The notes beneath the pieces were generated by a model that saw nothing but the letters and a program-made list of their open reading frames with translations, made no database searches and had not been told where the DNA came from. A DNA stretch of 39,821 nucleotides from Streptomyces antibioticus (GTDB lineage: Bacteria > Actinomycetota > Actinomycetes > Streptomycetales > Streptomycetaceae). Made by a program: the position numbers and the translations under genes. The stretch lies in NCBI RefSeq assembly GCF_001514065.1, contig NZ_KQ948434.1:295482-335302 (forward strand). Reading direction: 5' to 3'. This document shows positions 16,500 through 24,527 of the stretch, piece by piece; within the stretch, counting starts at the first letter, position 1; the number at the start of each line of letters is the position of its first letter.

Positions 16500-17516
16500 G
16501 TGACCAATGGGAACACGTACTTCCTGAGGGACAACGACCGGTCGCCGCGGGGACGGCAGGACCGGGCCAGGGGGCGGCGGCTGATCGTCGTCGGGTGGCT
16601 GCTGCGGGTGGGCGGGGCCGTGCTGGGGCTGGGGAGCATCTGGATCTTCCAGTTCTGCCTCCGCGCCCTCGTGGACGACGCCGCGCACCGTGGCCGGTGG
16701 CTGCTGATCATGGCGGGGTCCGTCGTGGTCTTCTTCCTCGGCTGGTCCGCGTTCGCCCTGGGCCGGGTCTGGGCGCAGGCCGGCCGCCGTCACACCGCCG
16801 CGGTCCTCGACCCGCTGCGCGCGACCCACTCGACCGGTCACGTCCTCTATCTGCGCCCCTTCGCCCTGGACCAGGTCATGTCCGCCATGCCTCTGGAACT
16901 CTCCGGCGGCGGGGCGGGCGCCGCCAATCTCTTCTTCCTCTCCGGACGGACCCAGGAGGAGGACCTGGTCCGGCGCTTCGGGCGGCTGGGCCGGGTGGTC
17001 GCGATCGGCCGCCCCGGGGAGCCGTTGCCGGAGGCCGGCGCCGAGCGCATGTACGTGGCCGACGACGCGTGGCAGCGGGTGGTGAGCGGGCTCATCGCCC
17101 GGGCCGGGGTGGTCACCCTGTCGGTGGGCACGGGGCGGGGCACGGTGTGGGAGTTCGTGGAGTCGCTGCGGGTGCTGCCGCCCGAGCGGCTGGTGCTGTT
17201 GATCTACTGCGACCGGGCGGCCTACGACGAGTTCCGCGAGGTCGTGGCGGAGCACTGCACGCTCCCCGCATACCCGCCGCCCGCCCGTCCGGTGCGGCCC
17301 CGGTGGGAGGTGCTGATGAACGGTGGCCGCAAACGGCTGCTCTGGGACTTCGCGTTGAAGGGCGTGATCGTCTTCGGTCCCGGCTGGCAGCCGCGGTTCG
17401 TGCGCTTCGATCCGTCGACGCTGCGGGTGCCGAGCGTGTTCTCGGTGCGCAAGCTGCTCCGGCGCGAACTCGACCCGGTGCTGGACCGGCTGGCGGCCCT
17501 CCCCCCGCGCCGCTGA
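16500..17516 (+). CDS. Two-TM membrane protein with a cytoplasmic YLRPF-type domain, function unknown
   Basis: The 338-residue protein has a basic N-terminus, two transmembrane helices (about residues 27-55 and 64-85), then a soluble domain of about 230 residues. That domain has VLYLRPFALD, an alternating strand-helix pattern (GRVVAIGRPGEPLPEAGAERMYVAD, VVTLSVGTGRGTVWEFVESLRVLPPERLVLLIYCD), and looks Rossmann-like. Similar LRPF/LRSF...GRPGE...WE proteins occur widely in bacteria as uncharacterised membrane proteins. No catalytic residues can be named. Its GTG start follows a GGAG that overlaps the glgX stop region, so it is probably translated from the glgX transcript. A link to glycogen is only suggested by this spacing. 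Confidence 0.75.
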   Translation: MTNGNTYFLRDNDRSPRGRQDRARGRRLIVVGWLLRVGGAVLGLGSIWIFQFCLRALVDDAAHRGRWLLIMAGSVVVFFLGWSAFALGRVWAQAGRRHTAAVLDPLRATHSTGHVLYLRPFALDQVMSAMPLELSGGGAGAANLFFLSGRTQEEDLVRRFGRLGRVVAIGRPGEPLPEAGAERMYVADDAWQRVVSGLIARAGVVTLSVGTGRGTVWEFVESLRVLPPERLVLLIYCDRAAYDEFREVVAEHCTLPAYPPPARPVRPRWEVLMNGGRKRLLWDFALKGVIVFGPGWQPRFVRFDPSTLRVPSVFSVRKLLRRELDPVLDRLAALPPRR

Positions 17517-17590
17517 GGCCCGCGTTGCGGGACCGTTGCAGCCCCATGAACTCCGCCTGTGATTCCTGGCCAGGCCACCTGTCCGGCGAT

Positions 17591-17596
17591 CAGACT
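17591..17596 (+). promoter_or_regulatory. -10 element of a probable leaderless promoter (sulfatase)
   Basis: CAGACT is followed by 7 nt and the ATG at 17604, with no ribosome binding site. A perfect 10-bp palindrome, CCTGGCCAGG (17565-17574), lies 16 bp upstream of it, where the -35 region would be, and could be an operator. Confidence 0.45.
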
Positions 17597-17603
17597 CGGC
17601 CGC

Positions 17604-19010
17604 ATGCCGAAGATCTCCCGCCGTACGTTCGGTGGTCTCGTCGGCGGCGGTGCCGTGACCGCCGTCGCCGGTACGACCACCGCCGCCGAAGCCGCTCCCG
17701 CCGAACAGCCGTTCAGAGCCCGCGCCACCGCCGCTTCCGGGCGCCGCCCCAACATCCTCGTCATCCTCGGGGACGACCTCGGCTGGGCGGACCTCTCCTC
17801 CTACGGTGCCCCGCACATCAGGACGCCGCACCTGGACCGGCTGGCCCGGCAGGGGGTGCGGTTCACGGATGCCTACTCGGGGTCGGCGACCTGCTCGCCG
17901 ACGCGGTTCAGTCTGTACACCGGGCGGTATCCGGGCCGTACGCCGGGCGGGCTGGCCGAGCCGATCGGCAATCGGACGCAGGGCCTTGACCCGCACCATC
18001 CCACTCTCGCCTCCCTGTTGAAGAAGGCCGGTTACGCCACCGCCCTGATCGGCAAGTGGCACTGCGGCTGGCTGCCCGACTACAGCCCCACCAAGTCGGG
18101 CTGGGACGAGTTCTTCGGCAACCACGGCGGCGTGCTGGAGTACTTCTCCAAGCTCGGCCAGCTCGGCGACTACGACCTCTACGAGGGCGACGCCACCTAC
18201 AAGGACCTGCGTTACTACACCGAGGTCCTGACCGAGCGGGCCGTCGAGTACGTCGGGCGCAAGCACGACCGGCCCTGGCTGCTGAACCTCAACTTCACGA
18301 CCCCGCACTGGCCCTGGCTCGCGGAGGGCGACGAGGAGACCGGCGCCGAGATCGAGGCGAAGATCCGGGCCGCCAAGTCCCAGGGCGAGGTCGTCGCCGC
18401 GCTCAACCACTACGACGGCGGCTCGGTCGAGAAGTACGCGGAGATGGTGGAGTCCCTGGACGCGGCCGTCGGCGAGGTGCTCGCCGCGCTGCGACGCTCC
18501 GGGCAGGAGGAGAACACGGTCGTGGTGTTCGCCAGCGACAACGGCGGCGAGCGCTACTCCTACAACTGGCCGCTCAGCGGTGAGAAGTTCGTCCTGCTGG
18601 AGGGCGGCATCAGGGTTCCGACGATCGTCCGCTGGCCCGCCCGCATCGACGGCCACCAGGTCAGCCACGAACCGAACTTCTCCCCCGACTGGACGGCGAC
18701 CCTGCTGGAGTTCGGCGGCGCCCGCCCCGACCCGGCGTACCCGCTCGACGGCACGAGCCTCGCGGGCTATCTGCTGCGCGGTGAGGAGCTGCCGGAGCGC
18801 GACCTGTTCTGGCGGGTGCGGGCCAACCGGGCGCTCCGGCGCGGCGACTGGAAGTACTACCGGGACGCGGACAAGACCGACCACCTCTACAACCTGGCCG
18901 CGGACTCCCGCGAACAGGCCGATCTCGCCCCGGACAAGCCGGAGTTGCTGGCCGAGCTGAAGGCGGCCTGGGAGAAGACGGCCGCCACGCTGCTGCCGTA
19001 CCCCAGCTAG
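17604..19010 (+). CDS. Tat-exported type I sulfatase
   Basis: The 468-residue protein starts with a twin-arginine signal (KISRRTFGGLVGGGAV) and should be secreted folded. The sulfatase fold begins at NILVILGDDLGWADLSSYG, whose Asp pair binds calcium. Cys97 lies in CSPTRFSLYTGRYP, the C-x-P-x-R signature in which Cys is converted to formylglycine, the catalytic residue. ALIGKWHCG and FASDNGGERYSYNW supply further metal and sulfate ligands. It hydrolyses a sulfate ester; the substrate is not evident. Maturation needs a formylglycine-generating enzyme, not in this window. Its TAG stop shares the palindrome CTAG with the stop of the convergent response regulator. Confidence 0.92.
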   Translation: MPKISRRTFGGLVGGGAVTAVAGTTTAAEAAPAEQPFRARATAASGRRPNILVILGDDLGWADLSSYGAPHIRTPHLDRLARQGVRFTDAYSGSATCSPTRFSLYTGRYPGRTPGGLAEPIGNRTQGLDPHHPTLASLLKKAGYATALIGKWHCGWLPDYSPTKSGWDEFFGNHGGVLEYFSKLGQLGDYDLYEGDATYKDLRYYTEVLTERAVEYVGRKHDRPWLLNLNFTTPHWPWLAEGDEETGAEIEAKIRAAKSQGEVVAALNHYDGGSVEKYAEMVESLDAAVGEVLAALRRSGQEENTVVVFASDNGGERYSYNWPLSGEKFVLLEGGIRVPTIVRWPARIDGHQVSHEPNFSPDWTATLLEFGGARPDPAYPLDGTSLAGYLLRGEELPERDLFWRVRANRALRRGDWKYYRDADKTDHLYNLAADSREQADLAPDKPELLAELKAAWEKTAATLLPYPS

Positions 19011-19651
19011 CCGAGAATCCCCCGCTGGTACGCCGTCGCGACCGCCGCCGCGCGGTCGTTGACGCCCAACTTGGCGTACAGGTGGGTGAGATGGGTCTTC
19101 ACGGTCGCCTCGCTGATGAAGAGCTCGCGGGCGATCTCGCGGTTGGACGTGCCCTTGGCGACGAGGGCCAGCACTTCGCGTTCGCGGGCGGAGAGCGGCT
19201 CGTTGCCGGGGGCGCGGACGGCCGAGACCAGGCGGGTGGCGACGGCCGGGGAGAGGACCGTGCGGCCCTCCGCCGCCGCGCGGACCGCGGTGAACAGTTC
19301 GTCGCGTGGGGCGTCCTTGAGGAGATAGCCCGTCGCGCCCGCCTCGATCGCGGGCAGGGTGTCGGAGTCGGTGTCGTACGTCGTCAGGACGAGCACCTTC
19401 GCACGGGCGCCGCGGCGGGTCAGTTCCCGGATGGCGTCGACTCCCCCGCCGCCCGGCATGCGCAGGTCCATCAGGATCACGTCCGGGTCGAGGGCGGCAG
19501 CGCGCTCCAGCGCCTCCACGCCGTCGGACGCCTCGCCGAGGACGGTGAAGCCGGGGGCGTTCTCGAACATGCCGCGCAGACCGTCCCGTACCACGGGATG
19601 GTCGTCGACGATCAGCAAGGAGACCTGGTCGTTCATGGCGGAGTCAGTCAT
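19007..19651 (-). CDS. NarL/FixJ-type response regulator
   Basis: The 214-residue protein has a receiver domain (residues 10-125) with acidic pair Asp16-Asp17, phosphorylation site Asp62 (DVILMDLRMP), Thr90 and Lys112. A LuxR-type helix-turn-helix (about 150-212: PLSAREREVLALVAKGTSNREIARELFISEATVKTHLTHLYAKLGV) follows. Its start overlaps the end of the sensor kinase gene by 8 bp, so the pair is translationally coupled. An internal ATG at residue 6 is an alternative start. The ABC-2 transporter genes upstream in the same operon are the likely regulated output or the signal source. Confidence 0.94.
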   Translation of the reverse strand: MTDSAMNDQVSLLIVDDHPVVRDGLRGMFENAPGFTVLGEASDGVEALERAAALDPDVILMDLRMPGGGGVDAIRELTRRGARAKVLVLTTYDTDSDTLPAIEAGATGYLLKDAPRDELFTAVRAAAEGRTVLSPAVATRLVSAVRAPGNEPLSAREREVLALVAKGTSNREIARELFISEATVKTHLTHLYAKLGVNDRAAAVATAYQRGILG

Positions 19652-20891
19652 GGCGGACCAACGGTACGCGAGCCGACAGCGCCGTGCCGTGGCCCGGTTC
19701 CGACTCCACCGTGAGGGAGCCCGCGATGCGTTCGGCGCGGGCCCGCATGCCGTCGAGGCCGAAGCCGCCGGTGCGGGTGCGTTCGGGGAGGGCGGCGGGG
19801 TCGAAGCCGCGGCCGTCGTCCCTGATGTCGAGGATGACCTCGTCGCCGAGGTAGGAGAGGGTGACGCCCACGCGGGTGGCCCGGGCGTGCCGGGCCGCGT
19901 TGGACAGGGCTTCCTGGACGATCCTCAGCAGGGTCGCCGCGACCTCGTCGTGGAGCTGCTCGGCGGTGCCGGTGACGGTGAACTCGGCTCGTACGCCCGT
20001 CCGTTCGCCCCATTCGGCGACCGTCTTCTTCAGGGCCTCGGCGAGGCCCGCGTTCTCCAGCGCCACCGGGGCGAGGTTGTGCACCGAGCGGCGGGCCTCG
20101 CCGAGACTGTGCCGGGCCAGGTCCGAGGCGCGGTCCAGGTGGGTGCGGGCCACGTCCAGGTCGGGGGCGTTCGCGACGACCTGGAGCTGGGCGATGATGC
20201 CGGTCAGGCCCTGGGCGATGGTGTCGTGGATCTCGGCCGCGAGCCGCCGGCGTTCGTCGGCCACGCCCGCCTCCCGTGCCTGGAGCAGGAGTTGGGCGTG
20301 AAGGGCGGCGTTCTCGTCGAGCGCCTGCTGCAACGCCTCGATGGTGGCGGCGCGTTCACGGGAACGCTGCTCCTCCTGGAAGGTGAGGTGGGCGACGGCC
20401 ATCAGCAGCGCGTTGTTGACGACCAGCAGCCCGCAGAAGACGGCCACCTGCCCCCAGTTGTGGAACGGCAGCCCGCCCGACTGCGAGCCCGCCACCACGA
20501 TCGACGTGGCGAACAGCCCGAACCGCTGCCGCCGCACCCCGGGGAGCACCTCGTCGGCGTCGAAGTAGCCGGACACCGCGTAGAACGCGAAGAACGGGTT
20601 GAGCCAGGTCAGTCCGAAGGAGATCGCCCAGCGCAGCACGTAGTAGACGACCCCGCGCCGGGACGGGACACGGCGGCCCCGGCGCGGCCCGTGCCACAGC
20701 TGGAGGACGAGCGCGGCGACCACCAGGGGCCCGGCCACCCACCACTCGCCCGGCCCCGCCATCACCTCGTCGGAGGTGACGGCGGACAGGAGGGTGCCCA
20801 TCGCGAGCAGTCCGTAGGGTCCCCAGGTGTGGAACTGGTCCCAGCGCCGCTCGATCGCTGCGTCGGCCGCGGTCATGCCCCCAGTGTGCAC
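19644..20891 (-). CDS. Sensor histidine kinase (HisKA_3 type)
   Basis: The 415-residue membrane kinase has about five hydrophobic segments between residues 25 and 170, without a large extracellular loop, as in kinases that sense the membrane or a transporter. A coiled segment (174-215) leads to the dimerisation/phosphotransfer motif ERRRLAAEIHDTIAQGL with His222. The ATPase domain has LRIVQEALSNAARHA (N box), DIRDDGRGFD (G1) and GGFGLDGMRARAERIAG (G2). Two starts are possible: GTG at 20891 or ATG at 20876; neither has a well-spaced ribosome binding site. It begins 10 bp after the permease stop, so it belongs to the same operon. Confidence 0.92.
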   Translation of the reverse strand: MHTGGMTAADAAIERRWDQFHTWGPYGLLAMGTLLSAVTSDEVMAGPGEWWVAGPLVVAALVLQLWHGPRRGRRVPSRRGVVYYVLRWAISFGLTWLNPFFAFYAVSGYFDADEVLPGVRRQRFGLFATSIVVAGSQSGGLPFHNWGQVAVFCGLLVVNNALLMAVAHLTFQEEQRSRERAATIEALQQALDENAALHAQLLLQAREAGVADERRRLAAEIHDTIAQGLTGIIAQLQVVANAPDLDVARTHLDRASDLARHSLGEARRSVHNLAPVALENAGLAEALKKTVAEWGERTGVRAEFTVTGTAEQLHDEVAATLLRIVQEALSNAARHARATRVGVTLSYLGDEVILDIRDDGRGFDPAALPERTRTGGFGLDGMRARAERIAGSLTVESEPGHGTALSARVPLVRHD

Positions 20892-20901
20892 GGCGGGCCG
20901 C

Positions 20902-21675
20902 CTACTCCCACCGGAACCAGCGCGCGGCGGCGGCCGTCAGCCCGACCGTCCAGGCGACGAGGACGCCCAGGTGGGTCCAGCCGATCCAGTCGCCCGCGGC
21001 GGCCCGGTTCAGCGCCTCGGCGGCCGCGCCGAAGGGCGTGCAGCCGACGATCCGGGCGAGGACGTCCGGCATGGTCTGCACCGGCGCCCACAGGCCCGCG
21101 CAGAACATCGCCGGGAAGAACACGGCCGACCCGATGGCACCGGCGATCTTCGTCGTCCGGGACAGCGCGGAGACGACGGCACCCAGCGCGAGGGACACGA
21201 GGACGGCCAGCACCAGGGCGAGGAGATAGCCCGCGGGCTGCTTCGGCAGTCGTACGTCGAAGGCGAGCCGCCCGACCGTGAGGGCGAGCACTGCGGAGGC
21301 GAGGGCGGCGCCGCCGAACACCGTCATCTGGGCGGTCAGCAGCGCCGAGGGCCGTACCGGAGTGGTGGCCATCCGGCGCAGGATGCCGCGCTCGCGGTAG
21401 CCGGTCAGCGTCTGCGGCATCGCCTGGAGGCCGCCGACGATCAGGCCGAGCAGCACGGCGACGGGGACGTACACGTCGATGGTCCGCAGCCCGCCGAGGT
21501 CGGCCTCGGCGTGCCGGAAGGACGGGACCGAGCCCAGGATGACCAGGAGCAGGGTCGGGAAGAGCAGGATCCAGAAGAGGGCGCCGGGTTCGCGGCGGAA
21601 GAGGCGGATCTCGGTGCGCAGGACGGCGGCGTTCATGCCCTGCCGCCGTTGGTCCTCCATCAGGGCGGTGGTCAT
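20902..21675 (-). CDS. ABC-2 type transporter permease
   Basis: The 257-residue integral membrane protein has six predicted helices and the ABC-2 family arrangement, including a first helix after EIRLFRREPGALFWILLFPTLLLVILG and the internal segment TLTGYRERGILRRMATTPVRPSALLTAQM, which is the coupling region contacting the ATPase. Such permeases with DrrA-like ATPases export drugs, lipids or antibiotics. The ATG at 21675 overlaps the ATPase stop (ATGA), so the subunits are made together. The frame is open further upstream inside the ATPase gene, which I regard as a shadow. Confidence 0.9.
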   Translation of the reverse strand: MTTALMEDQRRQGMNAAVLRTEIRLFRREPGALFWILLFPTLLLVILGSVPSFRHAEADLGGLRTIDVYVPVAVLLGLIVGGLQAMPQTLTGYRERGILRRMATTPVRPSALLTAQMTVFGGAALASAVLALTVGRLAFDVRLPKQPAGYLLALVLAVLVSLALGAVVSALSRTTKIAGAIGSAVFFPAMFCAGLWAPVQTMPDVLARIVGCTPFGAAAEALNRAAAGDWIGWTHLGVLVAWTVGLTAAAARWFRWE

Positions 21676-22577
21676 GCCGCGGTCTCCTTCGTCAGGTCGA
21701 GGAACGCGTCGTCGAGGGTGGCCTCGGTGACGCGGAGCTGGTGTGCGGTGACGTGGCTGCGGGCGAGCAGCGTGATCACGGCGTTGACCGTCTCGTCGGT
21801 GCCGGCGAGCGTGACGCGGCCGTCCTTGTGCGCGATCGAGGCCAGCGCGGGCAGGGCGTTGAGGTCGCGGTCGTCCAGCGGCGCGGACGGCGTGAAGCTG
21901 ATGACCGTCGCCCCCGCCGAGCGGCGGATGAGGCCGGCCGGGGTGTCGAGGGCGGCGACCCGGCCCTTGTCGATCACGGCGATCCGGTCGCAGAGGCGCT
22001 GGGCCTCCTCCATGAAGTGCGTGACGAGCAGGACGGTGACGCCGTTGGCGCGGATGTCCTCGATCAGTTCCCAGGTGTCCCGGCGGGCGCGGGGATCGAG
22101 GCCGGTGGTCAGTTCGTCGAGGACGACGACCCTCGGGTCGCCGATGAGCGCGAGCGCGATGAACAGGCGCTGCTTCTGGCCGCCGGACAGCTTCGCGAAC
22201 CGGGTGGTGAGCTTCCCGGTCAGACCGAGGCGTTCGGCGAGCGGCCGCCAGTCGGCGGGACGGGCGTGGAAGGAGGCGTAGAGGTCCAGCGCCTCGCGGA
22301 CGGTGAGCTTGGCCTGGAGCTCGCTCTGCTGGAGCTGGGCGCCGAGGACGCGGGCCACGCGCGCGTGGTCGGCGATCGGGTCGAGCCCGGTGACCCGGAC
22401 GCGGCCGGCGTCGGGCACGCGCAGGCCTTCGATGCACTCGACCGTGGTGGTCTTGCCGGCTCCGTTGGGGCCGAGGACGCCGAAGATCTCGCCCTCCTGC
22501 ACGGTGAAGGAGACGCCGTCCACGACGGGCCGGCCGCCGTAGGACTTGCGCAGTTCGCTGACTTCGATGACGGACAT
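21672..22577 (-). CDS. ABC-2 transporter ATP-binding protein (DrrA-like)
   Basis: The 301-residue ATPase energises the adjacent permease. Walker A is GPNGAGKTTT at residues 36-45, signature LSGGQKQR at 130-137, Walker B VVLDE at 151-155, and the H-loop is in VLLVTHFMEEA. The C-terminal 80 residues form the extra domain seen in DrrA-type proteins (ATVISFTPSAPLDDRDL...TEATLDDAFLDLT). The start is the ATG at 22577, where homology begins; no clear ribosome binding site is visible, so the mRNA may be leaderless or weakly initiated. A 22-bp palindrome lies 57 bp upstream. The operon continues with permease, kinase and regulator. Confidence 0.93.
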   Translation of the reverse strand: MSVIEVSELRKSYGGRPVVDGVSFTVQEGEIFGVLGPNGAGKTTTVECIEGLRVPDAGRVRVTGLDPIADHARVARVLGAQLQQSELQAKLTVREALDLYASFHARPADWRPLAERLGLTGKLTTRFAKLSGGQKQRLFIALALIGDPRVVVLDELTTGLDPRARRDTWELIEDIRANGVTVLLVTHFMEEAQRLCDRIAVIDKGRVAALDTPAGLIRRSAGATVISFTPSAPLDDRDLNALPALASIAHKDGRVTLAGTDETVNAVITLLARSHVTAHQLRVTEATLDDAFLDLTKETAA

Positions 22578-22633
22578 GGCATCAGCGTCGCGGGACGGGG
22601 GGTGCCCGCACATCGGCCGTCGCGCTCGAAGGC

Positions 22634-22655
22634 GCATCAACCGATCGGTTGATGC
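22634..22655. promoter_or_regulatory. Perfect 22-bp palindrome between divergent ABC operons (candidate operator)
   Basis: GCATCAACCGA (22634-22644) is followed directly by its exact reverse complement (22645-22655). The form suits a dimeric repressor such as a TetR-family protein. An identical 11-bp sequence, TCGAAGGCGCA, lies at 22626-22636 and 22670-22680, overlapping and flanking it, and a second palindrome GTCGTACGAC lies at 22657-22666. The site is 57 bp before the ABC-2 operon and 105 bp before the exporter operon, so it could control either or both. Confidence 0.7.
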
Positions 22656-22746
22656 CGTCGTACGACCCTTCGAAGGCGCAGGTCGTAGGACCAGCGTCCG
22701 ATCCGGGTCCGGCCAAAACTCGGTGGGCGTTGTCAGTGCCGATCCG

Positions 22747-22752
22747 TAGGCT
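22747..22752 (+). promoter_or_regulatory. -10 element of a probable leaderless promoter (ABC exporter operon)
   Basis: TAGGCT is followed by 8 nt and the ATG at 22761; there is no Shine-Dalgarno sequence. It would drive the four-gene exporter cluster. Confidence 0.5.
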
Positions 22753-22760
22753 CGCTGCTG

Positions 22761-24527
22761 ATGTCCACGACACGTGCAACCTCCGGAAAACGCTCCGCCG
22801 TCAGAACTCTGCTGCGCCTGTGGCCGTACGTCAGACCGGTGCGGGCGCGGCTGTTCACCGCCGCGTTCGTCGCGGTCCTGGCCTCCTGTACGGGCTTGGT
22901 GATCCCGCTCGTCCTGAAGTGGATGGTGGACGGCCCGGTCGCCGACCGGGACCCGGCGGGGGTGTGGCTCGGGGCGCTGTTCCTGCTGTTGCTGGGCTTC
23001 GGGGAGGCGCTGCTGTTCGGGCTGCGGCGTTGGCTGGTGGCCCGGCCGCTGTCGCACGTCGAGGCGGAGATGCGCGCGGACCTGTACGGGCATCTGCAAC
23101 GGCTGCCGGTGGCCTTCCACGACCGGTGGGCGTCCGGCCAGTTGCTGTCGCGGGGCACGACCGACCTGATGCTGCTGCGCATGTTCTTGGCCTTTCCCCT
23201 GACGTTCCTGCTGGTCAACAGCGTGACGATCCTCGTCGGCGTCATCATCATGCTGATCCAGGACTGGACCCTCGGGCTGGTGATCCTGGCGCCCGCGGTC
23301 CCGGTGATCGTCTCCTGTCTGCTCTTCGAGCAGCGGTACTCCTCGGTGGCCCGGCAGGCGCAGGACCAGGTCGGTGACCTGACGACGGTCGTCGAGGAGA
23401 GCGTCCTCGGCATCCGCATCATCAAGGGCTTCGGCCGGCACCGCAGCCAGGCGCGGGCGTTCTGGGAGCTGTCACGGACGCTGCGGGGCACGGAACTGCG
23501 CAAGGCGCGGCTGCTGGCCGCGATCCTGACCGTCATCGTGACGCTGCCGGAGGTGGCGATCGGCGTGGCCCTGGTGCTGGGGTCGGTGCAGGTGGCGGAC
23601 GGGGAGCTGTCGGCGGGGACGCTGGTGGCGTTCCTGTCGACGGCGCTGGCGCTGCGGTGGCCCATCGACTCGATCGGCTTCCTGCTGGCGATGAGCCAGG
23701 ACGCGGCGAGTGCGACGGAGCGGTATTTCGAGGTGATGGACGAGGCGCCGGAGGACGCTTCCGTGGCGGGCTCGGCGGGCGCCCGGGGCAAGGGCCTCCA
23801 GTTCCACAACGTCCGCTTCCGCTACCCCGACGCGGCCCCCGACGCACCCCCCACCCTCGACCGCGTCGACCTCCACATCCGCCCCGGCGAGTCCATGGCC
23901 CTGGTCGGGGCGACAGGCAGCGGCAAGACGACGCTCACCGCCCTGGTCCCCCGCCTCCACGAACTCACGGACGGCCGCATCACCCTCGACGGCGAGGACA
24001 TCACCGCCATGTCCCGTGAGGAGCTGCGCTCCCTCGTGGCGATGGCCTTCGAGGAACCCACGCTCTTCTCCGCGAGCGTCGGCGAGAACGTCCTGATGGG
24101 CGCCGACGACCACGAACTCGACCGTGCCCTGTCCATCGCGCAGGCCGACTTCGCGCACGCCCTGCCCCAGGGCACCGACACCAGGATCGGCGAGCAGGGC
24201 CTCAGCCTCTCCGGCGGCCAGCGCCAGCGTCTCGCGCTGGCCCGCGCGGTCGTCGGCAGGCCCAGGTTCCTCGTCCTGGACGACCCGCTGTCCGCGCTGG
24301 ACGTGCACACGGAGGCCGCGGTGGAGGCCGCCCTGCGTGACGTGCTCGCGGACACCACCGCCCTGATCGTCGCCCACCGCCCGTCGACCGTGCTGCTCGC
24401 CGACCGGGTGGCGCTGCTGTCGGAGGGCCGTATCACCGCCGTGGGCACCCACCAGGAACTGCTGCGGACGAACGCCGAGTACGCCCATCTCATGTCCGGC
24501 TCAGAGGAAACGGGGGACGCCCGATGA
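22761..24527 (+). CDS. ABC half-exporter, subunit with degenerate catalytic site (pair 1)
   Basis: The 588-residue protein fuses an ABC type IV exporter membrane domain (about residues 15-320, six helices) to an ATPase domain. Walker A is GATGSGKTT near residue 383, the signature SLSGGQRQR is intact and the H-loop IVAHRPST is present. Walker B ends in LDDP, with Asp for the catalytic Glu, and the Q-loop reads AFEEP with Glu for Gln. This is the pattern of the non-catalytic-site subunit in heterodimeric exporters. The partner is the next gene, whose ATG overlaps this stop (ATGA). Substrate unknown; drug, lipid or peptide export are all possible. Confidence 0.92.
   Translation: MSTTRATSGKRSAVRTLLRLWPYVRPVRARLFTAAFVAVLASCTGLVIPLVLKWMVDGPVADRDPAGVWLGALFLLLLGFGEALLFGLRRWLVARPLSHVEAEMRADLYGHLQRLPVAFHDRWASGQLLSRGTTDLMLLRMFLAFPLTFLLVNSVTILVGVIIMLIQDWTLGLVILAPAVPVIVSCLLFEQRYSSVARQAQDQVGDLTTVVEESVLGIRIIKGFGRHRSQARAFWELSRTLRGTELRKARLLAAILTVIVTLPEVAIGVALVLGSVQVADGELSAGTLVAFLSTALALRWPIDSIGFLLAMSQDAASATERYFEVMDEAPEDASVAGSAGARGKGLQFHNVRFRYPDAAPDAPPTLDRVDLHIRPGESMALVGATGSGKTTLTALVPRLHELTDGRITLDGEDITAMSREELRSLVAMAFEEPTLFSASVGENVLMGADDHELDRALSIAQADFAHALPQGTDTRIGEQGLSLSGGQRQRLALARAVVGRPRFLVLDDPLSALDVHTEAAVEAALRDVLADTTALIVAHRPSTVLLADRVALLSEGRITAVGTHQELLRTNAEYAHLMSGSEETGDAR

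Noticed and set aside
14094-18884. A 1596-codon open frame on the minus strand across glgX, the membrane protein and the sulfatase
   Set aside because: It is rich in Arg, Pro, Gly and Val without domains and lies opposite three well-supported genes. Long antisense open frames are common in DNA with high third-position GC.
22730-22735. TTGTCA as the -35 element for the exporter operon
   Set aside because: It is only 11 bp from the -10 element, too short for a sigma-70-type promoter.
22578-22760. CRISPR-like array, because of the repeated TCGAAGGCGCA and palindromes
   Set aside because: There are only two copies 44 bp apart and no cas genes; an operator is the simpler reading.
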